Source: Favolaschia claudopus
Taxonomy: Eukaryota > Basidiomycota > Agaricomycetes > Agaricales > Mycenaceae
Direction: 5' to 3'
DNA length: 64,000 nucleotides
Assembly: GCA_037176885.1 (NCBI GenBank)
Contig: JAWWNJ010000075.1
Coordinates: forward strand, 1,178,001 to 1,242,000
Shown: in pieces, positions 45,920 through 57,151 of the stretch
Layout of the letters: the number at the start of each line of letters is the position of its first letter
Position numbering within the stretch: the first letter of the stretch is position 1
Made by a program: the position numbers and the translations under genes
The notes under the pieces: generated by a model
Told to the model about the DNA's origin: nothing
Databases searched by the model: none
Seen by the model: the letters and a program-made list of their open reading frames with translations, nothing else

Positions 45920-47198
45920 ATGGCGACGACCTATGACTCTCGGAGATTGGTGGGAATTAAAGCGGAGCGCGTTACCGACGTCTCTAGTCGAGACTTTCCT
46001 GGACACTATCCCGACGAAGACCACTCATGGAACTTGGAGAAATTTCGCGAGGTGCGTTAGGGCTACTGTAGGTGATGTTTGTTGTTCACTCATTTTATGG
46101 TGCATCCGCAAGGGTAGAACTTGACAGTTAAAATACGGCGGGTTTCTAACCGATCAATTGACTTCGACCTTGTTGGTGTGGATGCTTCAATAGCGAACGC
46201 GTTCCGGCGCATTATCATTGCAGAGGTATTCCCGCGTCCTTCTGTTTGCTTTTCTTCAAACCTTATTCGAGCCTAGGTACCGACAATATGCATAGAAAAC
46301 GTCTACGTATACAATAATACGACTGTCATTGCGGATGAAATTCTGGCGCATCGGCTAGGACTCATCCCATTAAATATTGATCCAAAAGCAATGGAAATGC
46401 GGGTTGACGACGAGTCAACTGACCGCAACACCATCGTATTCGAACTCAAACTTGAATGCACTCGAAAAAAAGACGCGCCAAAGGACTCGACGAACCCGTC
46501 CGAACTGTACAACAATCACGAGCTCCTTTCAGGCCATCTCGTTTGGCAACCGGCAGGGGAGCAAGAGGAGGTCTTCAGCAAAAATCCTCCTGCGCCGACG
46601 AATCCGAATATCGTTCTGGCCAAGTTACGTCCGGGCCAAGTAGTGGAAATGACTCTTCATGCCGTCAAAGGTGTCGGAAAGGACCACGCCAAGTTCAATC
46701 CTGTTGGTGAGTACCGATGTTGCCATCCTTTCCTTTTCATGAAAATTGACTCGCGTGTAGCGACTGCCTCATACCGCCTGCTCCCGAATATCGTTATTAA
46801 AAAGCCAATTCCGCCTCACCTCGCTGAAAAGTTCCAAAAATGCTTTTCGCCGGGTGTTATTCGCATTCATCCTCGGACAAAAGCCGTTACGGTCGACGAG
46901 AGAACAAGCGGAAGGACACGGTCAGCCGAGAGGTTCTCAGACATCCGGAATTTGAGGGTTTCGTTGAGCTAAGCCGCGTACGAGATTTCTTCCTATGTGT
47001 GTTGGATCCTTTTTCTGCGTTGACTGTAAACCTAACCATCTTGTAGTCAACATCGAGTCTGAAAGCGCGTACCCGCCGCAACGACTGTTCACGGAGGCCA
47101 TTGCAGTCATGCGGGGGAAAATCTCCAGCATACGCCGGGCGGCTGAAGCCTTGGGGGACCAGCCTTCAGACGGGGACGTGGTGATGGCTGATTCTTGA
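45920..47198 (+). CDS. RPC40: RNA polymerases I and III subunit RPAC1 (AC40)
   Basis: Exons 45920-46051, 46118-46225, 46277-46706, 46761-46996 and 47047-47198 encode the AC40 subunit shared by RNA polymerases I and III, which pairs with AC19 in the alpha-like assembly platform. Diagnostic segments are IDFDLVGVDASIANAFRRII, AEVPTICIENVYVYNN, DEILAHRLGLIPL, ASYRLLPN, DTVSREVLRHPEF and a C-terminal IAVMRGKISSIRRAAEAL. One base is missing at about 46898-46903: the frame needs GAGGAGAAC where GAGAGAAC is present, so the exon-4 frame shifts just before the DTVSREV block. In an essential single-copy gene this is more likely an assembly error than a real lesion. Confidence 0.92.
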
Positions 47199-47901
47199 AG
47201 GGATTTGTATAGATTTTGTTATGTATCATTATTGGTTCGCGTTCATAACCGGCCTTCATCCCTGTAGCGGCAACGGCACAATCATGCATCTCTCTCTGAC
47301 CCGTGGAAGCCCTTTTTCGCGTTTCTTTGTCCTCGAGCTCGCCGTGTCGTGGAACCGTTAACGTTCAGTCCAGAGATTCGGCGCAGGCAAACGGCCGCCG
47401 CAAATTTTCTGGTACTACTAGCGACTCCCAGGCCCGGGCTGCTGTACACTACATAGTTACACCCCGTTCAGTGTGGATGAGAAATCGCTGTGTTCCGCCC
47501 GATCGAAGAGTAAATTTGGGAGGAAACAGAATAGAATGCCAGAACGGGTAGCAAGCCATCACTGTGCGGGGTATCCATCACGATCGGTGAACTCTCCACT
47601 ATGATCTCTTTAGAATGTGGAGCCAAATCCCTGTTCAAGCGTTGCTCAAATCCTGGATCCTAAGCTGCTGGCACCCCTCACACCCGCCTTACGGGCAGTC
47701 TGCTATTCCTGCCCGTCTTGTTCGGTAGTATATTTCGTCGCAACGTGTTGAGCGGAAGGAGAACAAGAAGATTTATTTTTACGCCACTTCAGTGGCACCG
47801 CGGTATCCCGGTGACCACTTTGTGGATTGCTAGCCGAGAAGCATATATAAGGTCTCTCCACTCCAATCTACGGAAAACAATCTCTACCCCTCGTCCTCAA
47901 C
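47199..47901. other. intergenic stretch
   Basis: About 0.7 kb with no supported gene; promoter of the lipoyl-domain gene with a TATATAAG box at 47844-47851. Confidence 0.45.
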
Positions 47902-48922
47902 ATGAACTTTCTTTCAATCTCCTTGTCCTCTCGCGTTCTCCCTGCGACACTGGCAAGACGATGTACGTCTGGTCACCAGCTCAAACGGACGCCCATTGAC
48001 TGTGTGTGTGCCACTGTGCGGTAGCTTTCCATGGGTCGTCTGCCAGGTTGGGTATAATGATGCCTGCCTTGTCTCCCTTCATGACCCGGGGAAACATCTC
48101 TCGCTGGATCAAGAAAGAGGGGGAAACTTTCAAACCGGGGGACACTCTACTTGAGATTGCAAGTCAACCATTAGATCATGGTATTGTATTTGACGATGGT
48201 CAGGAAACTGAATACGCTAGGGTCAAAGTTGAGGCCGAAAATTCAGGGACTATGGGTCAGATTCTCGTAGGTCCTCACTTGATCCATCTGCAACTGACTT
48301 AACGGATTGTGCAGAGTCCGGATGGCAGTACAAACGTTCCGGTTGAGCAAGTATGTTCTCATATCAATCTCTAACGCTTGCGTCGAATATACCACCAGGT
48401 GATTGCTCTGGTGGAATCGAAAACAACCACCGAGACGATATTCCCCTCGACGAGGCCAACGGCTCAGATGCACCCACCACCCCCTCCGTTGGTGGCGCCG
48501 TCTCTGCCCCGTCAGCACACACCTTTCCCCAATCGCGGTGCTGCTAATCTTGACAAGATCCCAATTATGGCGACATCGGGCCATCGCCCTAACGGCGCAG
48601 CTACCGTCCGTGGAATCACTATAGATCACGCTGCACCGCAGCGCTTGGCCATCCTCACGTCTTCCTCCCGGTGGCCAACCAATCGCCCCGATCACAGTGT
48701 CGATATAGCTGCTGAGAATTCTCAGACCATAACAGCGGCGACTGAACTTCGAAAGACGATCGTCTCGAATTTGTCGCGTCAGGGGTCAGGTGAGTGGATT
48801 CTCCGGCTCTTCCCCCTCGCCGTGTATGCATGTCAACCGGCTCGTTACCGCCCTGCATAGGCCCAAAAACATCTAAACTGAATAAATGTACAACAGCACA
48901 ATATTTCGACGGTCTGATTTGA
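47902..48922 (+). CDS. PDX-like lipoyl-domain protein with altered lipoyl site
   Basis: Exons 47902-47962, 48025-48158, 48204-48266, 48315-48350 and 48399-48789 (plus 48861-48922, or read-through to 48860) encode about 235-250 residues. The N-terminus looks like a mitochondrial presequence (MNFLSISLSSRVLPATLARR). A lipoyl-domain follows with MPALSPFMTRGNISRWIKKE, GETFKPGDTLLEI and ENSGTMGQIL. It resembles the pyruvate dehydrogenase complex E3-binding protein X rather than E2, as no acyltransferase domain is present. The usual ETDKA at the lipoyl site reads ETEYA, so the lipoyl-accepting Lys is replaced by Tyr. That exon joint depends on a GC-AG intron (GCAAGT at 48159); without it extra residues are inserted but the Lys is still missing. 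Confidence 0.75.
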
Positions 48923-49065
48923 TTGGACGCACCGATGTTCCCCACGCATGTTTCCCGATTCCAAAGCAAATACAACAGCAAGTTAATGTACAATAAACAC
49001 CTATGTAGCAATACAATGCGGATTCATACAAGTTCATCGTCCAAAGCTAAGCACTATACCGCAAG

Positions 49066-50584
49066 TTATAATTTACTTGAAAGTCGAAGACAAACAATGC
49101 CCACCCGGAATTCAATGAATGCATCTGCTGCTCCCTCCGTCTTCGATTTCGGTGAAGGCATCAGGAACTGCAGACTCAGCAGGCCCTCGTCGTCAATACG
49201 AAGCGAGGTTTTGGCAGAACTCTGCAATGCACGAAGCGTCCGAGAGATGTGCCCGAAGCGATAGCTATTTCTGCAATCAAACAAGATGGATACAAAAGGC
49301 GGGGCAGTATACCTGAAGCTAACGTGCCGGGTACATTCAAAGGTTTCTAGCACATCGCGGTCATTTGGATAATCCATCTACGGAGCTTGCCAAACGGTTT
49401 CGGGAGATGAAAGATTAATACGTACCTCCGTGCTACCGAACGTCCCTGCGGCTTGAATTCGTAGCATGGGCGGCGCGCGCGGTTGCTGTCGTTGTTTTCC
49501 GTTCACAATTGGAGGTGGTGGGTTGCCGATGATGGTTAGTTTGTCGCAGGAGGGATCGAGTTCGGACAGGGCATCGCGGAGCCACGAAGACTGGTCCGCA
49601 ATTGGAACACCGCATGGGGAGAAGGCATAAGAATATCACACCTTCAAGATGATTTTCAAAACCCTGCATAGGTTAGAACAAGTAACCGAGAGCTAGAGTG
49701 AACATACGTTTGATCTGATTCAAACGGAAGTTGGAGATGAGGCTCTGCCTCATAAGTGGTGATCTCGCAAGTAGTGGTTGGACCTGCTGCATCCTCTGCT
49801 CTAGGACCACAAGTCTGTTAAATTATCTCGGGACGAAAAAAGCCACGCACATCAGCAGAGTGAGTGGAAATCCAGAGCCGGCGTAGCTCATCCGCATACC
49901 CGTCCCTTTCTCAGTATTCCCAAAATATTGATCAATTCCTCTTGCACCGCTGCCACCATTAGAGCTCCGCCGACCACGGTCATCGTCGTCTCCCTCTGGC
50001 TCCGAGTCTTCGCCCGGCCGCTTCCATTTCTTGTACTTACCGGTGGCGTTCCCCGCCCCTGCACCGGATCCGCTAGACCCTGCTGTTCCAAAGATGTTCA
50101 AGCATTCGATCAGCGTATTCAACGGGATTTCGAAGGCGGAGTTGTCGTCGTCGTCGCCATCTGAGTCTTGCGAGTTTTTGGGAGCGGGCGGCGTCTCAGA
50201 GTGGTAGGTGTATTCGTCAAACGTATTTGCGAAGATATATGCTGTCCCTGATTGTAGTGGCAGTCGGATTTCAGACGCAATTATTGTTGCGAAAGTTGAC
50301 ATGGGTCAGACCTAGCAGGGTACGGGCCTCTTCGACGATGACCACAAAGCCTGTTTTCGCAATAGTTACCGTCGCCCGCTATAGGAACTATACTGCAGCT
50401 GAAGAAATTGCTAGACCAGGATAGACACACGTTGACGAAATTGACGCCACGAAGCAAGGAGGCGAAATGGCGAACATCATTGACCGAGGCTTTTAAGACC
50501 TTGCGATCAGTCAATACTCTAATGATTCAAACGATCTTGCACACTGACCGGAGGTTGCTGGACCTCCTCGTCGTCGTTTGACAT
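49066..50584 (-). CDS. rad1: checkpoint clamp subunit Rad1 (9-1-1 complex)
   Basis: The gene starts MSNDDEEVQQPP (ATG 50584) and runs through about seven short introns to TAA at 49066, about 370 residues. The PCNA-like Rad1 fold is recognised from LKASVNDVRHFASLLRGVNF, ATVTIAKTGFVVIVEEARTL, YIFANTFDEYTY, FEIPLNTLIECLNIFG, then SWLRDALSELDPS, APPMLRIQAAGTFG and SLRIDDEGLLSLQFL near the end. Rad1 forms a ring with Rad9 and Hus1 that is loaded at DNA damage and activates the checkpoint kinase. The middle carries an acidic insert (SEPEGDDDDRGRR) and Gly/Ser-rich loops, as often in fungi. The last residues (GIVCLRLSSKL) may be read-through of a final intron. Confidence 0.85.
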
Positions 50585-51479
50585 AATGAGGTTGCAAACG
50601 CGGAAGCGTCACATCACATGCGTGTGACTGTCAAGTCACACGCTTCTTTTTTTTTTTTTTTTTTGGAATGTTTGCCCACAGGTTCTCTCTGTGACGGGCA
50701 GTGCCCTCGCCGCGGCAGAAGCTTTGGCAGTGACACCCATTTCCGGACTTTGCCATTTTCAGGCGGAAGTAGAGATCCCAGGAAATTTGGGAGTTCGAAA
50801 GACCGCCATCACGACCGCCATCAAGGCCGGCGGCAAGTCGGCAGGTTTTGATGTCATCAATCACTCATCAGCAAGTCGCGAAACACAGTCGGAACGTCGA
50901 CGCTGTTGACTACGACAGTCTACCATGACCTCCCGAGTCCCTACATTGAGCTTGTCTTTTCTCTTGGTACATAGTCTGTGGTGATAATGTTAGCCTCTGA
51001 GACAAAAGTGCGGATAGAGGAAGTCCGCACATCCAGCACCTCCGAAGATTCTGTATCAGTAATGAATGGGCCGTGGCTGACAAAAACAATCAGAAGACGG
51101 ATAAAGGTGTTGGGCGCGCCTTGCGTCGAGAGGCGCTGGGGAACAGTGAGACATCAAAGTTCAAGGGGCGCATCACTTTGTTACATGCCATCATGATGAG
51201 GCTCCTGATTTACCTTACGTCATGGACCGCCGATCGGGTCGCCGGTCCTCGATCTCCCCGGTCTTTCCATTTCCCAAACGGACTCAGAGATCCGGAACCC
51301 GGGAGGAAATGCATTTATGCAGACACGTGACATGTCACGGTACTGTGGGACTCGCAGCTTGGGATTTCGACCAGTGCAATACCCACTAAAACCCCCCACG
51401 GTTGCGTGGGACTCGAACCCACGACCGTAACACGCTTCTTCCAACGTTTGTCAATGATGCGGCAGTAAGTATGCCTGCA
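50585..51479. other. gene-free stretch with poly-T and a tRNA-like T-arm
   Basis: About 0.9 kb. A run of 19 T lies at 50646-50664. On the minus strand, 51398-51430 contains a perfect tRNA T-arm (GTGGG TTCGAGT CCCAC) followed by GCAACCG, but no matching 5' acceptor strand, D-arm or anticodon arm could be found, so a functional tRNA is not called. Confidence 0.4.
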
Positions 51480-51806
51480 CCAAGAGGCGTCAGATCTCTG
51501 GATCTGACCCACCCATCAACTCACGTGTTTGACGTCGGTTAGACCCCCCCCTACGTTATGTTTGTTTGGTCGCTGGCTGATGTCGATTCAAACGAACTTA
51601 AATGAAGATAATATACCATATGAGCGTGGTCATAGACTACAGGTACATGAAAGCTCTAGCTGGACTAAAAAATTCTGAGATATCTGTTTGCTTTTCCTCC
51701 AAATCAATGACCAACCAAACATAAATATTTGGTGGGGGGGGGTCTAACCGACGTCAAACACGTGAAGTGATGGGTGGGCCAGATCCAGAGATCTGAGGCC
51801 TCTTGG
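51480..51806. mobile_element. TIR element of 327 bp with 6-bp target duplication
   Basis: Long inverted ends of about 80 bp begin CCAAGAGGCNTCAGATCTCT and share ACGTGTTTGACGTCGGTTAG, with a few mismatches. They are flanked by CCTGCA at 51474-51479 and 51807-51812. The centre is AT-rich and has no coding capacity. The superfamily is not assigned. Confidence 0.75.
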
Positions 51807-51812
51807 CCTGCA

Positions 51813-52882
51813 CAGTGCACTGCAATGTGAATTCTGCGGGAGAAGACTCTGCTACGAAAAACTGGGACAGCCGTGCAGCTAATGACAATCGTTCATACAG
51901 GCCAAAGAGCACAGTTTACTTGCCTTATCGTGGAGAGCCACGGTCGAGATTTGTTCTACGTGATTTTTGTTGTTGTTCCTTCTCTGTGCGACGACTAATC
52001 ATCTTACTGCAGCTACTTGAATCGCCTCCAAGATATCCAAACTATACTAATGGCTTAGTCTGTAACTTACCGCGCCACCGGCCCTAGGAGGGTCGACTTA
52101 TTATATAATCATCTTGTATGGCAGTTTGTTCCCACGACGCTTCCTCGCCCTTTCTACCACATGGCTACCCATTTTTGCACAGTTTTGGTAGTAAGATGCA
52201 TTCAAGACCATTAATCTACACTCCCCGGAGGTCAGTTTCTTCAAGACTTCGGTAGGCAGTCTAAATGCGACACACCGTGAGGTTGGCCGCCTTTGGCCGC
52301 CGGCCAACGCATCAAACCGCAACTCACCCATTTCGACAGCTCTCCACTTCCGTCAAGTTGTCAAAATGCTTCGTTGAGACGTCTTGTAAGGATGGCGTCT
52401 AAAATACGCGCAAAAACGCGTCGAAAATTGGGTAAGTGAATTCGAAAAATTCGAGATTACATAATAAGCGGACCCTCCTGTCAATGCACCGTGGGAAGCG
52501 ACAGACTAATATATAACAACCGCAGGCACGAGGACTTTTTTGTTTTTATTGTCTGTTTATAAGAGACTAACTAATGGCTCAGCCGAGTCAGCGAGATCGC
52601 ACGAATTTTGCAAAAAAAAAATGCAATCCTATTCGAAGGGTCTACACCGTTCTTCGCGATCGATCCCGAACAGGCTCACTCGTGTTTCCTCCCTTCCCTG
52701 CGTCAATTCATTCGTCTTCGCTAAACGTGTTCTTGGGGCGATTAGCCTCCCGCACCATACTACCACCATCGAAGGATGCGTTGGCTGGGTCTTGAGTGGC
52801 CTTAACGGGACACGATAAAACTAGTGCTAAATGCCGCACCCAGGAAAACTGCCTGCAGACTTGACTCAACGTCAACGCGACA
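51813..52882. other. gene-free stretch
   Basis: About 1.1 kb. A minus-strand frame at 52331-52101 is open (starts MGELRFDALAGG) but short and unrecognised; an A-run lies at 52612-52621. It includes the promoter of the tautomerase gene at 52883. Confidence 0.4.
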
Positions 52883-53464
52883 ATGCCTGTCCTCGAACTT
52901 GTGGTCAACATTGAGGTGCGTCCCGTCGCTCCACACTCTAATTCGAGTCAAGTTCCCCTGCTCAGATAACCCAGGTCCCAGACCACCCGGAAATTTCGCT
53001 TGAGCTTACCAGGGTATCTACATGCTTCTATGGCGAAGTAGATGAATCGTATTAACACCGGGGTACGCAGCTCGGTGCAAAGCTCTTTAACCGTCCCGAA
53101 ACCGGATTTGCCACGTACATTTCAACCAACAAAACTCTCACCTTTGCTGGGACCTCAGAGCCTGCTTATCTCCTGACCGCAGTGCGTACTCGATCCTAAC
53201 ACTGAATCGTGGCCTGTGTTCTTTGCTCAAAAGAAATTCAGATTGTTATAGACCGCCTCGACACGCAGGCGAACATAAGGTACAGTTCCGCTTTTGCGGA
53301 ATTTCTGGAGAGCAAGCTGGGTTTAGCAAACGATCGTGGTTACATGTATGGTTCCTATCATGCACAAAGGCTTAGAGCGCTGAGTGCGCTACAGAATTTT
53401 TCAAGACGTTAGATCAGATCACGTTGGGCTTCAAGGAACCACGTACGCCGCGCTCAAGGCATAG
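52883..53464 (+). CDS. MIF-like tautomerase, copy 1
   Basis: Five exons (52883-52915, 52966-53013, 53071-53181, 53242-53345, 53413-53464) join in phase to 115 residues, the family length. The sequence starts MPVLELVVNI with Pro2, the catalytic base of MIF/D-dopachrome tautomerases after Met removal. STNKTLTFAGTSEPAYLL corresponds to the Lys32/Ile64 region, and NIRYSSAFAEFLESKLGL and DRGY match the second helix and following strand. These trimers isomerise enol-keto substrates; the natural fungal substrate is unknown. A paralogue lies 4 kb away on the other strand (57152-57806). The intron positions are shared between the two copies. Confidence 0.85.
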
Positions 53465-53574
53465 GAATTGAGCGTTGACAACGTCAAAGGGTACATATCC
53501 TGATACAAATAAACATATGAGATTATGGTATATACTGCTGGTGGTCATCCGACGATGATTCTACCTCATGTTAC

Positions 53575-55005
53575 TCATGACTTTGCGTACTGCAACCGCT
53601 TCGACCCACGGAAGTTGAACTCCACAAGAAGCGGTACAAGCTCATTCTTGGGCTCCTCATAATAATCCATGAAGGTCCAACCATGAAGGAATGGCTCCTC
53701 CCGCTTCTCGCCCTCCGCGACCTCGCTCAAGCGGTCCAACGCCCACCTCCCCATGCGGATATTTACACCTTCCACACCGAGCCCCCATTTCGGCCACCCG
53801 AAACCCTGGGAAACAGTCTGCGGCGCGGCGAGGGGGAAGCTTGATGCGGAAAAGAATGAGATGGGGAGAACTCGACCGGGAGGGTCGGATGGAAGAGGCT
53901 GAAGAACGCCTGAAGCAAGCGCGACCTTCTCCGGGATGGAAAGGAATGATGGGATGTGATACCAGTCGTTCGTGCGCACGAGGGTGTCATTGCACATCCA
54001 CGAAAAACCGCCTTTCGCGCTGTCGGGCCAGTAGGTAGGATGTATGCCCATACCGTTGAGGCCGCCCTCCCATCCGTCACCATTGCCGAAACGGCTGAAC
54101 ATCACGACCTTGCCGCGTACCTCTCCGACTAGATTTTTGTTGTTACCGCAGCGTGGAACGAACGTGCTCGATACACTTACGTTTGGGGATTCGAGACTTG
54201 AGGAACCACATATCCCATCCCCCGGCGCCTACCTTGATCTCGTCATGCACCAGTTGCGAGAAGACGTTTGATGGCGCCTCCTGCTTGATTGACATGACGA
54301 TAGTCTCGCTCGAGCCAGCGGGGGAAGTGAGGAAGTTGTGAACGGAGATGAGAATATCCTGGAATGATGTTTTCTGGGGATATGCGCCGTGGTAAGCGAT
54401 GAGACGTCCTTTCACGGGGGTCAGTCGAATATCGAGTACTCGTATGCCGGACTGGAATTGAACGTCGAGGGGTGTTGTTATGGACTGGCACTGTGAGAAT
54501 GGCCAGCCGTAGAAAGCCATGGTATCATGTGTACCCGGAAGAAGGCAATCCGACAAAAGAGTGTCGTCAGGTACATCCTTGAACATAACAAATGAGATGA
54601 ATGCAACGGAAACTGGACGCTAAATTTACGGAAAGGAATGAAGGGAGACTTCTGCGCGGAATCACAATGAGCTTGTAGTGCTTTCTTGAAGTCTGTATGT
54701 ATTGAGCTTTCTTGAGTTAAATGTTTGGACTTGTCGCAAACCTTGCAGAGATAGATGCGCCAAAGACAATCCTCGGGGACAGTGACGGGTTTATAAGAAG
54801 CCCTGTGCGTTCCAGAAAGTTTGATGTTCACGCTTGCCCAGTCAATGTGTTTCTCTCCGCCAAGGCTTATGGTCACTGAGCAAGATTTCGGAAACTTTGC
54901 GGTCGACGGGCGCGATGGCAAAGCTAGGAGCTGATGAATAGCCGAGCCATGTTTGTATGAAAGAACCAAAGACTCGTCGCAGAGGTTGAGGAGAGTAAGG
55001 TGCAT
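53575..55005 (-). CDS. PI-PLC X-domain phosphodiesterase-like protein
   Basis: Four exons: ATG 55005, a small exon encoding TSRKHYKLIVIPRRSLPSFL, the X-domain exon from DVPDDTLLSDCLLPGTHDTM, and a last exon from LVGEVRGKVVMFSRFG to TGA at 53575. The total is about 430 residues. The X-domain shows LPGTHDTMA (first catalytic His) and LIAYHGAY (second His), with VLDIRL and PLPSDPP in the expected order, as in bacterial-type phosphatidylinositol-specific phospholipases C. No Y or C2 domain and no signal peptide are seen. The N-terminal 100 residues form a beta-sandwich-like region (CSVTISLGGEKHIDWASVNI) common in mushroom members. Substrate is inferred as inositol phospholipid or GPI. Confidence 0.85.
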
Positions 55006-55580
55006 CTCTGCGACGTGTCTACGCTGGGTCGACGAATTGCCAGTGCGCGTTCACCGATGGCGGAAGCTGAGTCGCAGTCGCCTTCATTGGGGAAATGCGG
55101 TCACGTTTGATGGCCCATCAATCCCAAATCAGGCTTACGTGGACGATTCGTATGCAACCTCGTGCTGCTCATGTATCATTGTGTGTTCAGCCGGAGACCA
55201 TTAAACGTGGACCACAATACGTGTAATCCCACCGAGAATTGCAATGGGTCCAAGCGCATTCTCTGGCGACAAATAAGGAAATTACGTACTGATCGCGGTA
55301 GCTTCCGGCCCGAGGACTTGCTCGCCGCGGCGACGATCTTTGTGAAAGTCTTTGCTTCCTACCAGTGAACAGCTTCCGCCCGCTTATCCGAATCGTAATA
55401 TTTCTTTACTTTTACTGTGGACATGAGCACTCACATAGTTATACTTTGCTTAGCTCGGGGATCTTTGCCCGCTCGTATATGTACCGCCAATCGCCTGTAC
55501 CACTTTCCGTGCACGAACCTGAGCTTTAATTTGTCCAGATCTCGCGCACCCTATCTATAAGTCTCATTCACACCTCTTCC
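55006..55580. other. divergent promoter region
   Basis: 575 bp between the divergent PI-PLC-like and asparaginase-like genes. A CTATCTATAAG box lies at about 55551-55561, 20-30 bp before the latter's ATG. No other feature is seen. Confidence 0.45.
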
Positions 55581-57014
55581 ATGGCTGATAAGACGACACC
55601 GACTGTGCGCCCTCCCCCCCAATGCTAGGTATGTTCTTGTCTGCCATGGAGGCGCAGGTACCATGTCCAGAGCCGGCTCCACCCCAGAACAGCGCGCAGC
55701 GTACAATGATGCGTTACGCGCTGCTCTGAAGGCGGGATACAAGGTTCTCAGCCAGGGTGGTACGAATTTTGCCGATATTCTCTATACATCCTTCAATCTT
55801 TTCATCTAGGTGAAGCGATGGACGCGACTGTCGCTGCAGTGACTGTCATGGAAAGTATGACTTGCGTGTTGTTTCCTCTATACTTGTGGCTCTCATGATT
55901 CACTCGAACAGACTGCCCTCTGTTTAATTCTGGTAAGCTGGACCCCATGATAGTATATATTTTTGAATTTAAATCTCAGGCAAGGGAGCCGTATTCAATA
56001 CTGCAGGAAAGGTACTTCTCGCACTGTGCACGAAGAAATGCAGTGTCTCAAAGTCAGCAGAACGAGCTCGAAGCTTCGTTAATGCTTTCTAAGCCGCCCG
56101 CGTCGCACCCCGCCATACCAGTCTCCCGTCGGGGAGTCGGGATGACCCTTCTGACGCATGTCCGCAACCCCAGCGCACTTGCGCGGGCTCTATATCTCTC
56201 ACCGGATCTGCTGCCTCACCCCTTCATCTCTGGTGCTACCGCAGAGACTCTCGCCGAATCCCTCGGACAACAACTCGTGGATGAGTCTTACTTTTATACC
56301 AAGAAACGATGGGTGGAACATCGGCGTGGCCTCAATTTACCAGATGAACCCTTTCCGTACCCAGATCCTGACGACGATGAGAACGAGAAGGGTGGCTTCC
56401 CATTACTTGATCTGATGCCCACGGGGACAGTGGGTGCTGTAGCGCTGGATATCCGAGGTTGTGTCGCCGCGCTCACGTCCACGGGTGGCCGCACCAATAA
56501 ACTCGTTGGGCGCATTGACTCCACACGCAGGCTCAGGGTTCTGGGCCGAGGAGTGGCCTTCCGCAGCTGGATGGGTGCAGAAGACATGGAGTAAAATCTG
56601 GGGTCTCCCTGCTTCCCACGCGTTGGGAGTTTCTGGGACGGGAGACGGCGATGTGAGTTTTTGAGAGCACGCATACACATCGCAGTCATATCAAACTTGA
56701 CCTTCCCCAGTATTTCATCAGATGTGCGACCGCCGCAACCATCGCACATCGCGTTAAGTTCCTCGGCGAGTCTTTAGAAAAAGCTGCCGAGTATGCAGTG
56801 GAGGAGTTACGGGTGAACGGGGGTATTGGCGGCGTCATTGCTCTCGATAGCATGGGGAACGGTACGCCTCAGCTTTCATTCGCCAGCTCCATGTCATTCA
56901 ACTCATTGCTTTGCAGTTACGATGCCTTTGAATTGCCCGGGAATGTATCGCGGTGTGATAAGAGAAGACGGTGTTCCTCTGACGGCCATTTTCGATGACG
57001 ATGTCCTTGAATAA
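55581..57014 (+). CDS. isoaspartyl peptidase/L-asparaginase (Ntn hydrolase), frame broken twice
   Basis: Exons with small introns encode about 400 residues of a plant-type asparaginase. Landmarks in order are YVLVCHGGAGTMSRAG, EAMDATVAAVTVME, NCPLFNSGKGAVFNTAGK, NELEASLMLSKPPASHP, MPTGTVGAVALDIRGC with the nucleophilic Thr of GTVG, STGGRTNKLVGRI, HAGSGFWAEEW, SGTGDGDYFIRCATAATI and VTMPLNCPGMYRG. The enzyme self-cleaves before that Thr and hydrolyses isoaspartyl dipeptides and asparagine. The frame is off by one in a C7 run (55614-55620) between the start codon and YVLVCHGG, and again at about 56514-56519, where part of the expected GRIGDTP is missing. Downstream conservation is excellent, so sequence error is the first explanation; real decay is the second. 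Confidence 0.85.
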
Positions 57015-57151
57015 GGGTAATAGATCAATGAAATACTGAAAACCTTGATTGACCATGCAGGCCAACAACATGTTACAATTCTGAAAGAGTCACACACTAT
57101 TGAACGTACAAAAATGGTACAGATTTCACAAGAAAGATGATTTGCTCTTCT

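Noticed and set aside
51398..51480. Candidate tRNA on the minus strand
   Set aside because: The T-arm is perfect and is followed by GCAACCG, but no complementary 5' acceptor strand, D-arm or anticodon arm is present within 150 nt, on either side of the nearby TIR element.
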